Positions 6,432 through 14,905 of a stretch of DNA of 32,408 nt are shown piece by piece. Source of the stretch: a virus. The notes under the pieces were generated by a model. It ran no database searches and had not been told where the DNA came from. It was given only the letters and a program-made list of their open reading frames with translations. The translations under genes and the position numbers were made by a program. The stretch covers positions 1-32,408 of IMG/VR virus record IMGVR_UViG_3300021087_000047, one strand, 5' to 3'. The number at the start of each line of letters is the position of its first letter. Within the stretch, counting starts at the first letter, position 1.

Positions 6432-7475
6432 ATGAGTTATTTGAAAAATCTGATCAAAACGACAGGTAATGAGTTTGCAAGTATAGTAAAAGACGGTGTT
6501 CAAGCCGCTGATGTTAGTGGATACATTGACACAGGTTCTTATATATTTAATGCTTTATTATCTGGATCAATATATGATGGATTACCTAATAACAAGATCA
6601 CAGCATTAGCTGGTGAATCTGCAACAGGTAAAACATATTTCGCACTTGGTATGTGTAAACAATTTTTAGATGATAACCCCGAAGCGGCTGTCATTTATTT
6701 TGAGTCTGAAAGTGCAATCACAAAAAACATGATTGAAGCTAGAGGAATTGATTCTTCTAGAATCGTCATTGTTCCTGTTACAACAGTTCAAGAATTTAGA
6801 ACGCAATCTATTCGTATTATAGATCAGTACATAGAAGATAAAACAGATATGAAAATGTTATTTGTTTTAGATTCTCTTGGTATGTTATCAACAACAAAAG
6901 AAATTGAAGATACAGCTAAAGGTTCTGAAACTAAAGATATGACTAGAGCACAATTAGTGAAAGGTGCGTTTAGAGTTTTAACACTTAAACTTGGTAAAGC
7001 TGGAGTTCCATTAATCGTAACAAATCATACTTATGATGAAATGGGATTGTTTGCAAGAAAAGTTATGGGTGGTGGAAGCGGTCTTAAATACGCAGCATCG
7101 TCTATTATCTTTTTATCTAAAAAGAAAGAGAAAGACGGAAAAGATGTTATTGGAAATATTATTCATTGTAAGAATGAGAAATCAAGACTTACGATTGAGA
7201 ATAAAATGGTAGATGTCATATTAAGATATGAACAAGGTTTAGATAGATATTATGGATTACTAGAACTAGCAATCAAATATGGTATTTTTAAACAATCATC
7301 TACTAGAGTTGAGTTGCCTGATGGTACAACACAATTCGGTAAAACAATTAACAACAATCCAGAGAAATATTTCACAAAAGAAATATTGGATAAATTAGAC
7401 GAAGTAGCAAGACAGGAATTTTTATATGGCAACGAGACTAGAACAGACGATTCTCAAGAATCTGATAACGAATGA
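6432..7475 (+). CDS. uvsX: UvsX recombinase (RecA-like)
   Basis: UvsX coats single-stranded DNA and drives strand invasion for recombination-dependent replication and repair. The 347-residue product has Walker A GESATGKT (61-68), Walker B LFVLDSLG, and a [17 protein letters not shown] stretch like the RecA-core L2 and adjacent strand. The C-terminus is acidic ([12 protein letters not shown]), as in T4 UvsX, where it is thought to modulate DNA binding. ATG 6432 is preceded by GGAG. It overlaps gp41 by 50 bases in another frame, coupling recombinase and helicase synthesis. Confidence 0.96.
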   Translation: MSYLKNLIKTTGNEFASIVKDGVQAADVSGYIDTGSYIFNALLSGSIYDGLPNNKITALAGESATGKTYFALGMCKQFLDDNPEAAVIYFESESAITKNMIEARGIDSSRIVIVPVTTVQEFRTQSIRIIDQYIEDKTDMKMLFVLDSLGMLSTTKEIEDTAKGSETKDMTRAQLVKGAFRVLTLKLGKAGVPLIVTNHTYDEMGLFARKVMGGGSGLKYAASSIIFLSKKKEKDGKDVIGNIIHCKNEKSRLTIENKMVDVILRYEQGLDRYYGLLELAIKYGIFKQSSTRVELPDGTTQFGKTINNNPEKYFTKEILDKLDEVARQEFLYGNETRTDDSQESDNE

Positions 7476-8808
7476 AGAATATACTAGAAAAGTATTACCT
7501 TACATAAAATCAGAGTTCTTTTCAGAAAGGGACGAGGAGTTCCTATTTAAACAAATTAGTGATTACTTTTTAAAGTATAAATCTGTACCTACACCTGAAG
7601 CTTTAATCATTGACATTGATGAAAAAGATGATGTTGATGCTCAATTACTTCAAGAATCTATAAATCTTATTCAAGAAATAAAAACAGACACTTCAAATAC
7701 TCCTGATGAATGGTTAATTGATTCAACAGAAAATTGGTGTAAAGATAGAGCTGTTTATAATGGAGTAATGAGTTCTATTGAGATTATTCAATCTGATGGA
7801 TCCAAGGGAGAAATTCCTGAGATTTTAAGAGACGCTTTATCAGTATCTTTTGATACAAATATAGGACATGACTTTTTAGATGATTGGGAACCACGATATG
7901 ATTTTTATCATACAGAAGAAGAAAGAATTCCTTTTGATTTAGAATTGATGAATAAAATTACAAAAGGTGGATTACCTAATAAGACATTAAATATTTGTAT
8001 GGCTGGAACAGGTGTTGGTAAATCTTTGTTTATGTGTCATGTTGCCGCAAGTTGTTTACTTCAAGGTAAGAATGTTTTATATATCACTTTAGAAATGGCC
8101 GAAGAAAAGATTGCTGAAAGAATTGACGCTAATCTATTAGACATATCATTAAATGATTTAGATGATTTACCGAAGTCAATGTATAAAAAGAAAATTAAAA
8201 GAGTTCAAGAGAAAACAAAAGGAAAATTAATTGTCAAAGAATATCCAACAGCTACAGCTCATTCAGGACATTTCAGACATTTATTACAAGAATTAGATTT
8301 AAAGAAAGATTTTACACCTGATATAATATTCATAGATTATTTAAACATTTGTGCTTCATTCAGAGTTAGACCTGGTAGTAATGTAAATACATACACTTAT
8401 GTTAAGAGTATTGCAGAAGAATTAAGAGGATTAGCTGTTGAGTTTGATGTTCCGATTATGTCTGCTACTCAAACAAATAGAACAGGGTTCGTATCAACAG
8501 ATGTTGGATTAGAAGATACTTCTGAATCATTCGGATTACCTGCCACAGCTGACTTTATGTTTGCTCTGATATCTACAGAAGATTTACAAGAATTAGATCA
8601 AGTGATGGTCAAACAATTAAAGAATAGATACAATGACCCAACATATCATAGAAGATTTGTTGTGGGTGTTGATAGAGCTAAAATGAGATTGTTTGATTGT
8701 GAACAATCTGCTCAAGATGAATTAGTAGATATTGGTCCTGTCATGGATCAAACGGCTACAGGTGAGAGAATCACTGCAGAAAAGACAGAAGATTTTAAGT
8801 ATGACTAA
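7426..8808 (+). CDS. 41: replicative DNA helicase (DnaB-like, T4 gp41)
   Basis: The 460-residue protein is the 5'-3' hexameric helicase of the T4 replisome, partnering the gp61 primase encoded at 25949. It has an N-terminal helical domain (about 1-150), Walker A GTGVGKS (194-200) in the C-terminal RecA-like core, a DnaB-type TLEMAEE segment (221-227), and Walker B IIFIDY (300-305). The length is close to T4 gp41 (475). Start ATG 7426 lies inside uvsX. The TAA stop (8806-8808) is immediately followed by the first base of a tRNA gene, so the tRNA must be cut from the gp41 message. Confidence 0.95.
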   Translation: MATRLEQTILKNLITNEEYTRKVLPYIKSEFFSERDEEFLFKQISDYFLKYKSVPTPEALIIDIDEKDDVDAQLLQESINLIQEIKTDTSNTPDEWLIDSTENWCKDRAVYNGVMSSIEIIQSDGSKGEIPEILRDALSVSFDTNIGHDFLDDWEPRYDFYHTEEERIPFDLELMNKITKGGLPNKTLNICMAGTGVGKSLFMCHVAASCLLQGKNVLYITLEMAEEKIAERIDANLLDISLNDLDDLPKSMYKKKIKRVQEKTKGKLIVKEYPTATAHSGHFRHLLQELDLKKDFTPDIIFIDYLNICASFRVRPGSNVNTYTYVKSIAEELRGLAVEFDVPIMSATQTNRTGFVSTDVGLEDTSESFGLPATADFMFALISTEDLQELDQVMVKQLKNRYNDPTYHRRFVVGVDRAKMRLFDCEQSAQDELVDIGPVMDQTATGERITAEKTEDFKYD

Positions 8809-8882
8809 GCGGGTTTGGTATAATGGTATTATAAAAGGTTTCCAATCTTTTGAAGGGAGTTCGATTCTCTCAACCCGCTCCA
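8809..8882 (+). tRNA. tRNA-Gly (anticodon UCC)
   Basis: A complete 74-base cloverleaf can be folded: acceptor GCGGGTT (8809-8815) pairs with AACCCGC (8872-8878); a D arm follows; the anticodon stem AAAGG/TCTTT holds loop TTTCCAA (8839-8845), giving anticodon TCC (8841-8843); the T arm is GGGAG-TTCGATT-CTCTC with one G-T pair; the discriminator is T and CCA is encoded (8880-8882). It reads GGA, a glycine codon favoured in AT-rich genes. It starts on the base after the gp41 stop codon and ends six bases before the next ATG. Confidence 0.95.
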
Positions 8883-8888
8883 TTTATT

Positions 8889-9677
8889 ATGTTATCTCTT
8901 AAACCGATTCATAAAATAACTTGTTCTGAATTTATAAGTGAAAGACATTATTCCGCTGTGATGCCAAGATTAACAAAACATTATATGGGTTGTTATCAAG
9001 ATGATGAATTAGTAGGTGCTATTACTTTTGGTTGGGGAACAAGACCCAAACATACAATACAAAAGTTATTTCCTGAACTAGACACTAAAGATTATTTTGA
9101 AATAGGAAAAATGTGTATGGACGATTCAATGCCTAAAAATTCTGAATCACAATTACTTTCTTTATCTATTAAATGGTTAAGAGAAAATACAGATATTAAA
9201 TATCTTTTTACATGGGCTGATGGATTAGTAGGAAAACCTGGTTATGTTTATCAAGCAGCTAACTTTCTTTATGGTGGCTTCTCTATGACAGATACTTATG
9301 TATCAGAGAATGGAGAGAAAATACACCCAAGAACTATACAAGGTATATTACCAAATGAAGATGGTTTAAAGTATGGACATAGACCTAATCCTCAACAATT
9401 AGTAGAACTTAAATTGAGTAGAGTTAAAGGTAAACAATTCAGATACATTTATCCTATGTCGAAAAAAGATAGAAAGTATTTGAAAAAATCAACAGTTAAA
9501 TGGGATTTGAATCACCCTAAACATTCTGATTTAGAGTGGAAAATAAAACTACCTGGTAAAAAAGATTATACACAAACTAAAAAGATGCCATTTGATTTAA
9601 CAAAAGATATGGAATATAACAAAAAGAATATTCAGTCTTATAAAAGTGAATCAAATTTAAATACTTTTTTTAGTTGA
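8889..9677 (+). CDS. Mom-like DNA modification protein (GNAT-fold acyltransferase)
   Basis: The 262-residue protein resembles phage Mu Mom, which modifies adenines in phage DNA and blocks host restriction. Visible family features are the N-terminal HYSAVMP motif (20-26), ELVGAITFGWGTRP (40-53), YFEIGKMCM (69-77), D111, and the YQAANFLYGGF segment (121-131). As I recall, an Asp and a Tyr ten residues apart are catalytic in Mu Mom; D111 and Y121 fit that spacing. The C-terminal 100 residues are a basic extension of unknown role. ATG 8889 is used because the open frame upstream lies inside the tRNA. The assignment is by eye; the substrate and actual modification are unknown. Confidence 0.72.
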   Translation: MLSLKPIHKITCSEFISERHYSAVMPRLTKHYMGCYQDDELVGAITFGWGTRPKHTIQKLFPELDTKDYFEIGKMCMDDSMPKNSESQLLSLSIKWLRENTDIKYLFTWADGLVGKPGYVYQAANFLYGGFSMTDTYVSENGEKIHPRTIQGILPNEDGLKYGHRPNPQQLVELKLSRVKGKQFRYIYPMSKKDRKYLKKSTVKWDLNHPKHSDLEWKIKLPGKKDYTQTKKMPFDLTKDMEYNKKNIQSYKSESNLNTFFS

Positions 9678-9703
9678 AACCACAGGTACACTTTTGTTAT
9701 AAT
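9674..9703 (+). promoter_or_regulatory. class A promoter, copy 3
   Basis: TTGAAA at 9674-9679, an 18-base spacer (CCACAGGTACACTTTTGT) and TATAAT at 9698-9703 with extended TG are visible. The stop codon of the upstream gene (9675-9677) sits within the -35. The predicted start falls on the ATG at 9710, giving a leaderless mRNA. Confidence 0.78.
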
Positions 9704-9709
9704 AGTAGT

Positions 9710-10213
9710 ATGAAAAAAGATAAAAAAGTAAGACAATTATTCATTGATATGGACGGTGTTTTAGCTGACTTTGAGAATGGACTTTCAGAAGTTTTAGGAC
9801 ACAAAGTTAGATTATCTGATGTTAAAGATGTATATGACGAAAGGAAAAGGGAAGTCACTTCTAAACACTTGTTCAGAAGATTGAAACCTCTTCCAGATGC
9901 TTGGAAATTAGTCGATTGGGCTTTAAATTCAGGTATTCATACAGAAATATTAACAGCAGCTGGTACAATAAATAGAACTATAGTTATCAAAGATAAAATA
10001 GACTGGATTAAAGAATATTGTACAGATCATTGGATCATAATTCCAACATTTAAAGGTAGTCAAAAAGCAGCATTTGCTCATAGTAAAGCAGTATTAATTG
10101 ACGATAGACCTAGAAATATTGAATGTTGGGTAGAAGCAGGTGGTATTGGAATACTCCATACTACAGCAGATGATACAATAAAACAATTAAATGACATTAT
10201 CAACGCAGAATAA
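9710..10213 (+). CDS. 5'(3')-deoxyribonucleotidase (HAD superfamily, NT5C-like)
   Basis: The 167-residue HAD phosphatase dephosphorylates deoxynucleoside monophosphates and could tune dNTP pools alongside NrdA/NrdB. HAD motif I is DMDGV (13-17) with nucleophile D13 and acid/base D15; motif II is around T82; a lysine near 119 fits motif III; motif IV is D131-D132 in LIDDRPRN. The start is ATG 9710, not an upstream in-frame ATG at 9674 that would lie in the -35 of class A promoter 3. No Shine-Dalgarno sequence is present, consistent with leaderless initiation. It overlaps the next ORF by 23 bases if that starts at 10191. Confidence 0.88.
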   Translation: MKKDKKVRQLFIDMDGVLADFENGLSEVLGHKVRLSDVKDVYDERKREVTSKHLFRRLKPLPDAWKLVDWALNSGIHTEILTAAGTINRTIVIKDKIDWIKEYCTDHWIIIPTFKGSQKAAFAHSKAVLIDDRPRNIECWVEAGGIGILHTTADDTIKQLNDIINAE

Positions 10214-10388
10214 GAAGGGAACTATTAAAGAAAAACCCTTAATGGATATTCTCAATCAAAAAGTAGAATTGAGAAAAGAACTTATTCGGCTTAAAAAAGT
10301 ACACAAATCAAAGAAACGACAACTAGAACTGGTTGAGAAGATCGCTGAAATAGATGATTTTCTTAAAGAACATAAAATTCAAAAATAG
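10191..10388 (+). CDS. small basic coiled-coil protein, function unknown
   Basis: The 65-residue ORF could begin at ATG 10191 or at ATG 10242 (48 residues); neither has a good Shine-Dalgarno sequence, and the later start looks more protein-like. The product is a basic amphipathic helix (LRKELIRLKKVHKSKKRQLE), then an acidic KIAEIDDFL stretch, consistent with a helical hairpin or coiled coil. It is the last gene transcribed from class A promoter 3 before the late promoter at 10395. No family is recognised. Confidence 0.6.
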   Translation: MTLSTQNKKGTIKEKPLMDILNQKVELRKELIRLKKVHKSKKRQLELVEKIAEIDDFLKEHKIQK

Positions 10389-10394
10389 TATTAA

Positions 10395-10402
10395 CATAAA
10401 TA
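10395..10402 (+). promoter_or_regulatory. late promoter (CATAAATA), possibly leaderless
   Basis: CATAAATA lies inside a small inverted repeat (AGTATT 10387-10392 with AATACT 10399-10404). With T4 late-promoter geometry the start would be at about 10408, next to ATG 10409. It stands at the head of the late cluster 10409-21790. Confidence 0.55.
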
Positions 10403-10408
10403 CTGATT

Positions 10409-12541
10409 ATGAAACCTTTTCTTGAAGTAATCACAGAACAATCCCCTAATGATAAGCTTGATAAGCTTACACATAACATACCTTTATCTACAAAGAGATT
10501 AAAACAGTTAAATAACTTTTCTGATCTTGCTTTAATGTTTGATTTTGAAGGTTGGCAGGGGTATCCACCTCCAAGTAATTCATCAAAAGTTGCTTTTGAT
10601 GAAATTCAATATCTAATTGGATTACAAGAATTCCGTGATCAATGGGAAACAGATATGAGAATGCATGACACAAAAGTAATAAAAGCATTCAGAAAGTATG
10701 TTGACAAACATAATTTAGAAGTTGATTTAGACGAAATTAAAAGAATTTCAGATCAAGCAGATTCAATTATATTATCACTTAAAAGATTTTATAACAGACC
10801 TAGACCAAAAGTGTTAGCTAACAAGTTGGGTTTAGGTTTTTCATTTTTTCCATTAAAGACAGCAGAAACACCTTCTTATCCATCAGGACACGCAACTCAT
10901 GGAAGATTGGTGGCTAAATTAGTAGCTGATGAAGTTCCATTTGAACATAGAAGAAATATAATAAGAATGGGAGAAGATATAGGTGAAGGCCGAATGATAG
11001 CTGGAGCACATTATCCTACTGATACAAATTTTGGACATTTATTAGGAGATGAATTATATAGATTAGCAAAATCATCTTCATCAGAATTAAAATTAGAGAC
11101 TTTAGGAGAAATGACACAAACTGCATTACAACAAAAAATAGCTGATTTAGACCCCGGCTTAGATGTACATTCAACAACAAAAAGAATAGCTAATACTGGT
11201 GATATGTCAAACAAAGACTTTGAAAAAATACTTAAAGACAAGTTAGATGCTAAGAATGTAAAACTTATTAATCCTAGAACAGGAAAAAATAAGAGTGCAG
11301 TATTTGATATGTTTGAATTTGAAATTGAAGGAGATGATAAAGTATATGATATAACATTAGCAGGTAAAGTAGCTGGTAGAAGTTCACAAGGAACATCAGA
11401 TAATGAAACATCATTTTTACTTGTTTTAGCAGCCAGACAAGCTGGTGCTAAAGATGATATAGAAGATATAGCTATTAAAATGATAGACCCGAATGTTTAT
11501 GGCAAAGTATCTAACGGAAAAGGAATAATAGGAGAAGAACAAGCTAAAAAATTACTAGCTTATGTAGAAAATAATGAGAGTTGGTTTACTTCTCATAGAT
11601 TACAAGTTAATGCATTACTGAAAGCAATAGGTAAAAATATTCCGAAATTATATGTAAAAGATGACAGTTCATTAGATGTTAATACACAAGCCGTAGACTT
11701 ATATAAACAAGATTTTGGATTAAGTATAGCTAGGTCTTTAGATAAATGGAATCCAGCAGATGTATGGTTATATTATGACAGAAAAGTTCCTGACCATTCT
11801 AATTTAACAGCGTTAAATATGTATTTGTATTATTCAATTAAGTCTGCACAAGGTGTTATAGGCATATCTCTTAAAAAGGGATCAGGTATATTAGGATATA
11901 AAAATTATCACGAACCTGATAAAATACATTTAAAGAAAGTAGATTTAAAAATGTCAGCATTAGGCTCATTATCAGGTACATTAGCATTTGTAGGTGATGG
12001 TGTTGATGGTATGAGTTTAGGATTTAGAATTTTTGATGCAAAAGATACTGGTTTAATTAGAGGAGAAGGTGAGAAGAAAGGAGCAGAAGCAGTTCAAGGT
12101 AAAGTGGCGTTAGAGTTATTAGATACTTTTACAGGTAAGAGATGGAAAAATGACATAACTAGTGCTGGTGGTGCAGATATATTAGAATTAAAGAAAGGTA
12201 AATGGTCATTTACTACAAATGGAAAGAAGAAATTTAAAACAGCTAAAGCTAATTGGACATTTATATCTAGAAGAACAAATTTGACATTTGCTAGAGGAGC
12301 TAGTAAAATGAACCATAGTAATGCATTTAGAAGTGAAAATACATTTTTAAAATGGTTAGATAAACAAGATAAAAAGGAGAATGCAGGAAAGGCATGGGTT
12401 AATTCTAAGTTTCAAGTATTAGAATTATTTTCTAAATTACATAGTATGTCTCAAATTGAAGAAAAGAAATTAGCATTCGCTTTATTAAAATACGCGAAGT
12501 CTGAATCAGAATGGTCAGCAGCACATTTAAAGTTAGAGTAA
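10409..12541 (+). CDS. PAP2-family phosphatase fused to a nuclease-like domain, putative virion protein
   Basis: This 710-residue protein starts FLEVITEQ, like a capsid-targeting peptide with an I-x-E site at 8-10. Residues 90-220 carry the three PAP2 acid-phosphatase motifs: K125-x6-R132-P133, PSGH (158-161), and R195-x5-H201-x3-D205, with both catalytic histidines present. PAP2 enzymes release phosphate from lipids or small phosphoesters. Residues 320-500 contain E333, NPADVW with D451, and IGISLKK with S487-x-K489, an arrangement reminiscent of PD-(D/E)XK nucleases whose last motif is S-x-K; this second call is tentative. The C-terminus has beta-like and then helical segments of unknown role. 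No membrane segment is seen, so the phosphatase domain is probably soluble. The next gene starts two bases downstream. Confidence 0.75.
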   Translation: MKPFLEVITEQSPNDKLDKLTHNIPLSTKRLKQLNNFSDLALMFDFEGWQGYPPPSNSSKVAFDEIQYLIGLQEFRDQWETDMRMHDTKVIKAFRKYVDKHNLEVDLDEIKRISDQADSIILSLKRFYNRPRPKVLANKLGLGFSFFPLKTAETPSYPSGHATHGRLVAKLVADEVPFEHRRNIIRMGEDIGEGRMIAGAHYPTDTNFGHLLGDELYRLAKSSSSELKLETLGEMTQTALQQKIADLDPGLDVHSTTKRIANTGDMSNKDFEKILKDKLDAKNVKLINPRTGKNKSAVFDMFEFEIEGDDKVYDITLAGKVAGRSSQGTSDNETSFLLVLAARQAGAKDDIEDIAIKMIDPNVYGKVSNGKGIIGEEQAKKLLAYVENNESWFTSHRLQVNALLKAIGKNIPKLYVKDDSSLDVNTQAVDLYKQDFGLSIARSLDKWNPADVWLYYDRKVPDHSNLTALNMYLYYSIKSAQGVIGISLKKGSGILGYKNYHEPDKIHLKKVDLKMSALGSLSGTLAFVGDGVDGMSLGFRIFDAKDTGLIRGEGEKKGAEAVQGKVALELLDTFTGKRWKNDITSAGGADILELKKGKWSFTTNGKKKFKTAKANWTFISRRTNLTFARGASKMNHSNAFRSENTFLKWLDKQDKKENAGKAWVNSKFQVLELFSKLHSMSQIEEKKLAFALLKYAKSESEWSAAHLKLE

Positions 12542-12542
12542 T

Positions 12543-13730
12543 ATGGAATTTTTAACAGAAGCAGCAGGAAAGAACTTACATTTAGAACATCTTGAAGATG
12601 AGATTCTAAATTTTGGTATTGCTGGTGGAAGGAGTTCAATACAATTTCTACAAGCATTACGAGATATGTTTAAAGGTGGTTCTGGATCAAAATTAAATGT
12701 AACAGTTAAATGGGATGGAGCACCAGCTGTATTCGCAGGGCCGCATCCAGAAACGGGCAAATTCTTTGTAGCTACAAAAAGTTTATTCAGGAAACGCAAG
12801 GCAGACACAGCTTATTATCATACAAACGCAGATATAGATGCAGATAAATCTGGAGAGTTAGCTGCTAAACTAAAAGTATGTTTAGCAGAGTTTAGTAAAT
12901 TGGGTATGAGAGACATATTACAAGGTGATTTAATGTTTACAGATGATGTTTCAACAATGGATATAGATGGAGAATCATATTATACATTTCAACCAAATAC
13001 AATTTTGTATGCTGTAGCTAAAGATAGTAAATTAGGTAAAGCAATTAACTCAGCCAAGATAGGTGTAGTTTGGCATACGACATATAAAGGTGATTCAATA
13101 GAAAATTTAAAAGCTTCTTTTGGAGCTAGAATACCAAGTAAATCAACTGCAGTATGGCAAGATGATGCTAAATATAAAGATGTCTCTGGTAAAGCTAACT
13201 TCACAGCAGCAGATACAGTAAGAGTAACTAATTTATTATCACAAGCAGGTAAACAATTTCAAAGAATAGATTCTGTTAGTTTCAATGCATTTCTTAGATG
13301 GCAAGACACAGTTCCACCAGGAGTCGGGTTTAAAAGTTATCTAAATACATATACAAGAGCTGGAAAACCTTTACCAGCTTCTGGAAAAGCTGTACAAATG
13401 TATTTTAAACATTTTAACGATTGGTGGCTTAAAAACAAAGATGAAAAGAATTTAAAAATGCATTTAGCAGAAATCAGAAAAGCTACAACAGCATTAAAAA
13501 ATGTAGTAGATTTTATGAGACTTCTATTACAAGCTAAAATGATGATTGTTCAAAAATTAAATGATGCTAAAGGAATAGCTAGAACTTTTGTTAAAACTCC
13601 AACAGGATTAAAAGTTGTCAACCCAGAAGGGTATGTCGCGATTGACAAAACAGGTGGAGCTGTTAAAATAGTAGATAAATTAGAGTTTAGTTTTAATAAC
13701 TTTACAGTAGCAAAGAATTGGGATAAGTAA
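12543..13730 (+). CDS. ligase-like covalent nucleotidyltransferase, putative virion protein
   Basis: The 395-residue protein begins MEFLTEAA, with an L-x-E site at 4-6. Motif I of the ATP-ligase/capping superfamily is KWDG (56-59), K56 being the expected AMP-binding lysine. FVATKSLF (75-82) and GDLMF (128-132) fit the downstream core. EGYV (362-365) matches motif IV and AVKIVDK (373-379) motif V, although the distance between motifs III and IV is unusually long, about 230 residues. I recall this family as a domain of unknown function in marine T4-like phages. Whether it joins DNA or RNA, or transfers a nucleotide to protein, is unknown. Its stop TAA overlaps the next ATG by one base. Confidence 0.7.
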   Translation: MEFLTEAAGKNLHLEHLEDEILNFGIAGGRSSIQFLQALRDMFKGGSGSKLNVTVKWDGAPAVFAGPHPETGKFFVATKSLFRKRKADTAYYHTNADIDADKSGELAAKLKVCLAEFSKLGMRDILQGDLMFTDDVSTMDIDGESYYTFQPNTILYAVAKDSKLGKAINSAKIGVVWHTTYKGDSIENLKASFGARIPSKSTAVWQDDAKYKDVSGKANFTAADTVRVTNLLSQAGKQFQRIDSVSFNAFLRWQDTVPPGVGFKSYLNTYTRAGKPLPASGKAVQMYFKHFNDWWLKNKDEKNLKMHLAEIRKATTALKNVVDFMRLLLQAKMMIVQKLNDAKGIARTFVKTPTGLKVVNPEGYVAIDKTGGAVKIVDKLEFSFNNFTVAKNWDK

Positions 13731-14905
13731 TGAGTGCAAAAGATCAAACAAATTTTATAAAACTTGCAGCTAAGGGTTTTAAAGCTATGGCTAAGTCTGT
13801 AAGTTTTGATGTAGAATTAAAAAAACTAGCTTTAGATGCAGCTAAGTTTGCAAGGAAAGGTTATCTAACATTTCAGAATTGGTTTCAAAAATTACCTTAT
13901 GAGGATAAGTTAGCATTAGGTGGTGAATTATCTTTTTTTACGAGACAAACAGATAAGACTATAGAGAAGATGTTGAAATTTAAATTTGAACAGAAAGAGC
14001 TAAAAGATTTTAAAGATATAACAGAGGATGCGGATAAAGGAGCTACATTTACATTTGGTAGATTTAATCCACCAACAGTTGGTCATGTTAAGTTAGCCAC
14101 TAAGATGAAATCAGTTTCATCAGGACATGATGTTTTAATATATACTACTCACACAATAGACAAGACAAAGAATCCATTAACAAATGCTCAGATACGAAAG
14201 TTTATGAATCCTATGTTACCAAGAGGTATTAGTGTACAAACATCTGCTTCTAGAACAGTATTTGATGTTCTAGTAGATTTATATGATAATGGGTATAGAT
14301 ATATTCAAATGGTTGTTGGATCAGATAGAATAATGGAGTTTGACAAATTATTAAATAAATATAATGGAGTTAAATCAAGACACGGATATTATAATTTTAA
14401 ATCAATTAAAGTTGTATCAGCTGGAGACAGAGATCCAGATGCAGAGGGAGCAGCAGGTATGTCAGCATCTAAAATGAGACATCTGGCTTATTCAGATCAA
14501 GAAGATGAATTTATTAAAGCTTTGCCTAGAGGTTATAGATTAGGTAAACAATTATATTCAGCAGTGAGAAAAGGAATGGGTATAACAGAAGATTTTCCAG
14601 ACTTTATGTTGAGTGAAGTATATACTGACACCCATGTTCCACAAGTACATGAATGGGGTTCACAAGAAGGTAGAGAGTATGCACAAGACTTTACACCATA
14701 TGAACCTGTAGTTGATTGGAGAAAAATATCATCATGGAGAGAACAAGAAGATTTACCTAAAAAAGTATTAGCCTATAAAGAAAAGATGTACAAAGAATTA
14801 AAATCAGAGAGAGATGATTTCACAAAAAGATATGGTGAAAGAGCTGATGAAGTAATGCACGCAACAGCAATGACAATGGCTAAAAGGAAATATGGATATA
14901 CTTAA
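13730..14905 (+). CDS. HxGH-type nucleotidyltransferase with extra N- and C-terminal domains
   Basis: The 391-residue protein has a helical N-terminal region (1-96), an I-x-E site at 97-99 (DITED), and then a Rossmann-type nucleotidyltransferase with GRFNPPTVGH (110-119) and the second motif MSASKMR (244-250), as in NMN adenylyltransferases and cytidylyltransferases. THTIDKTKNPL is a signature I recall from related phage proteins. Further L/I-x-E sites follow the domain (ITE 285-287, LSE 294-296), so the enzyme core is bracketed by candidate prohead-protease sites. The substrate is unknown; NMN, nicotinate mononucleotide or a sugar phosphate are possible. It overlaps the kinase gene by 14 bases. 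Confidence 0.8.
   Translation: MSAKDQTNFIKLAAKGFKAMAKSVSFDVELKKLALDAAKFARKGYLTFQNWFQKLPYEDKLALGGELSFFTRQTDKTIEKMLKFKFEQKELKDFKDITEDADKGATFTFGRFNPPTVGHVKLATKMKSVSSGHDVLIYTTHTIDKTKNPLTNAQIRKFMNPMLPRGISVQTSASRTVFDVLVDLYDNGYRYIQMVVGSDRIMEFDKLLNKYNGVKSRHGYYNFKSIKVVSAGDRDPDAEGAAGMSASKMRHLAYSDQEDEFIKALPRGYRLGKQLYSAVRKGMGITEDFPDFMLSEVYTDTHVPQVHEWGSQEGREYAQDFTPYEPVVDWRKISSWREQEDLPKKVLAYKEKMYKELKSERDDFTKRYGERADEVMHATAMTMAKRKYGYT

Noticed and set aside
8850-8888. TTG-initiated N-terminal extension of the Mom-like protein
   Set aside because: The extension is read from the anticodon and T arms of the tRNA-Gly gene, so ATG 8889 is the real start.
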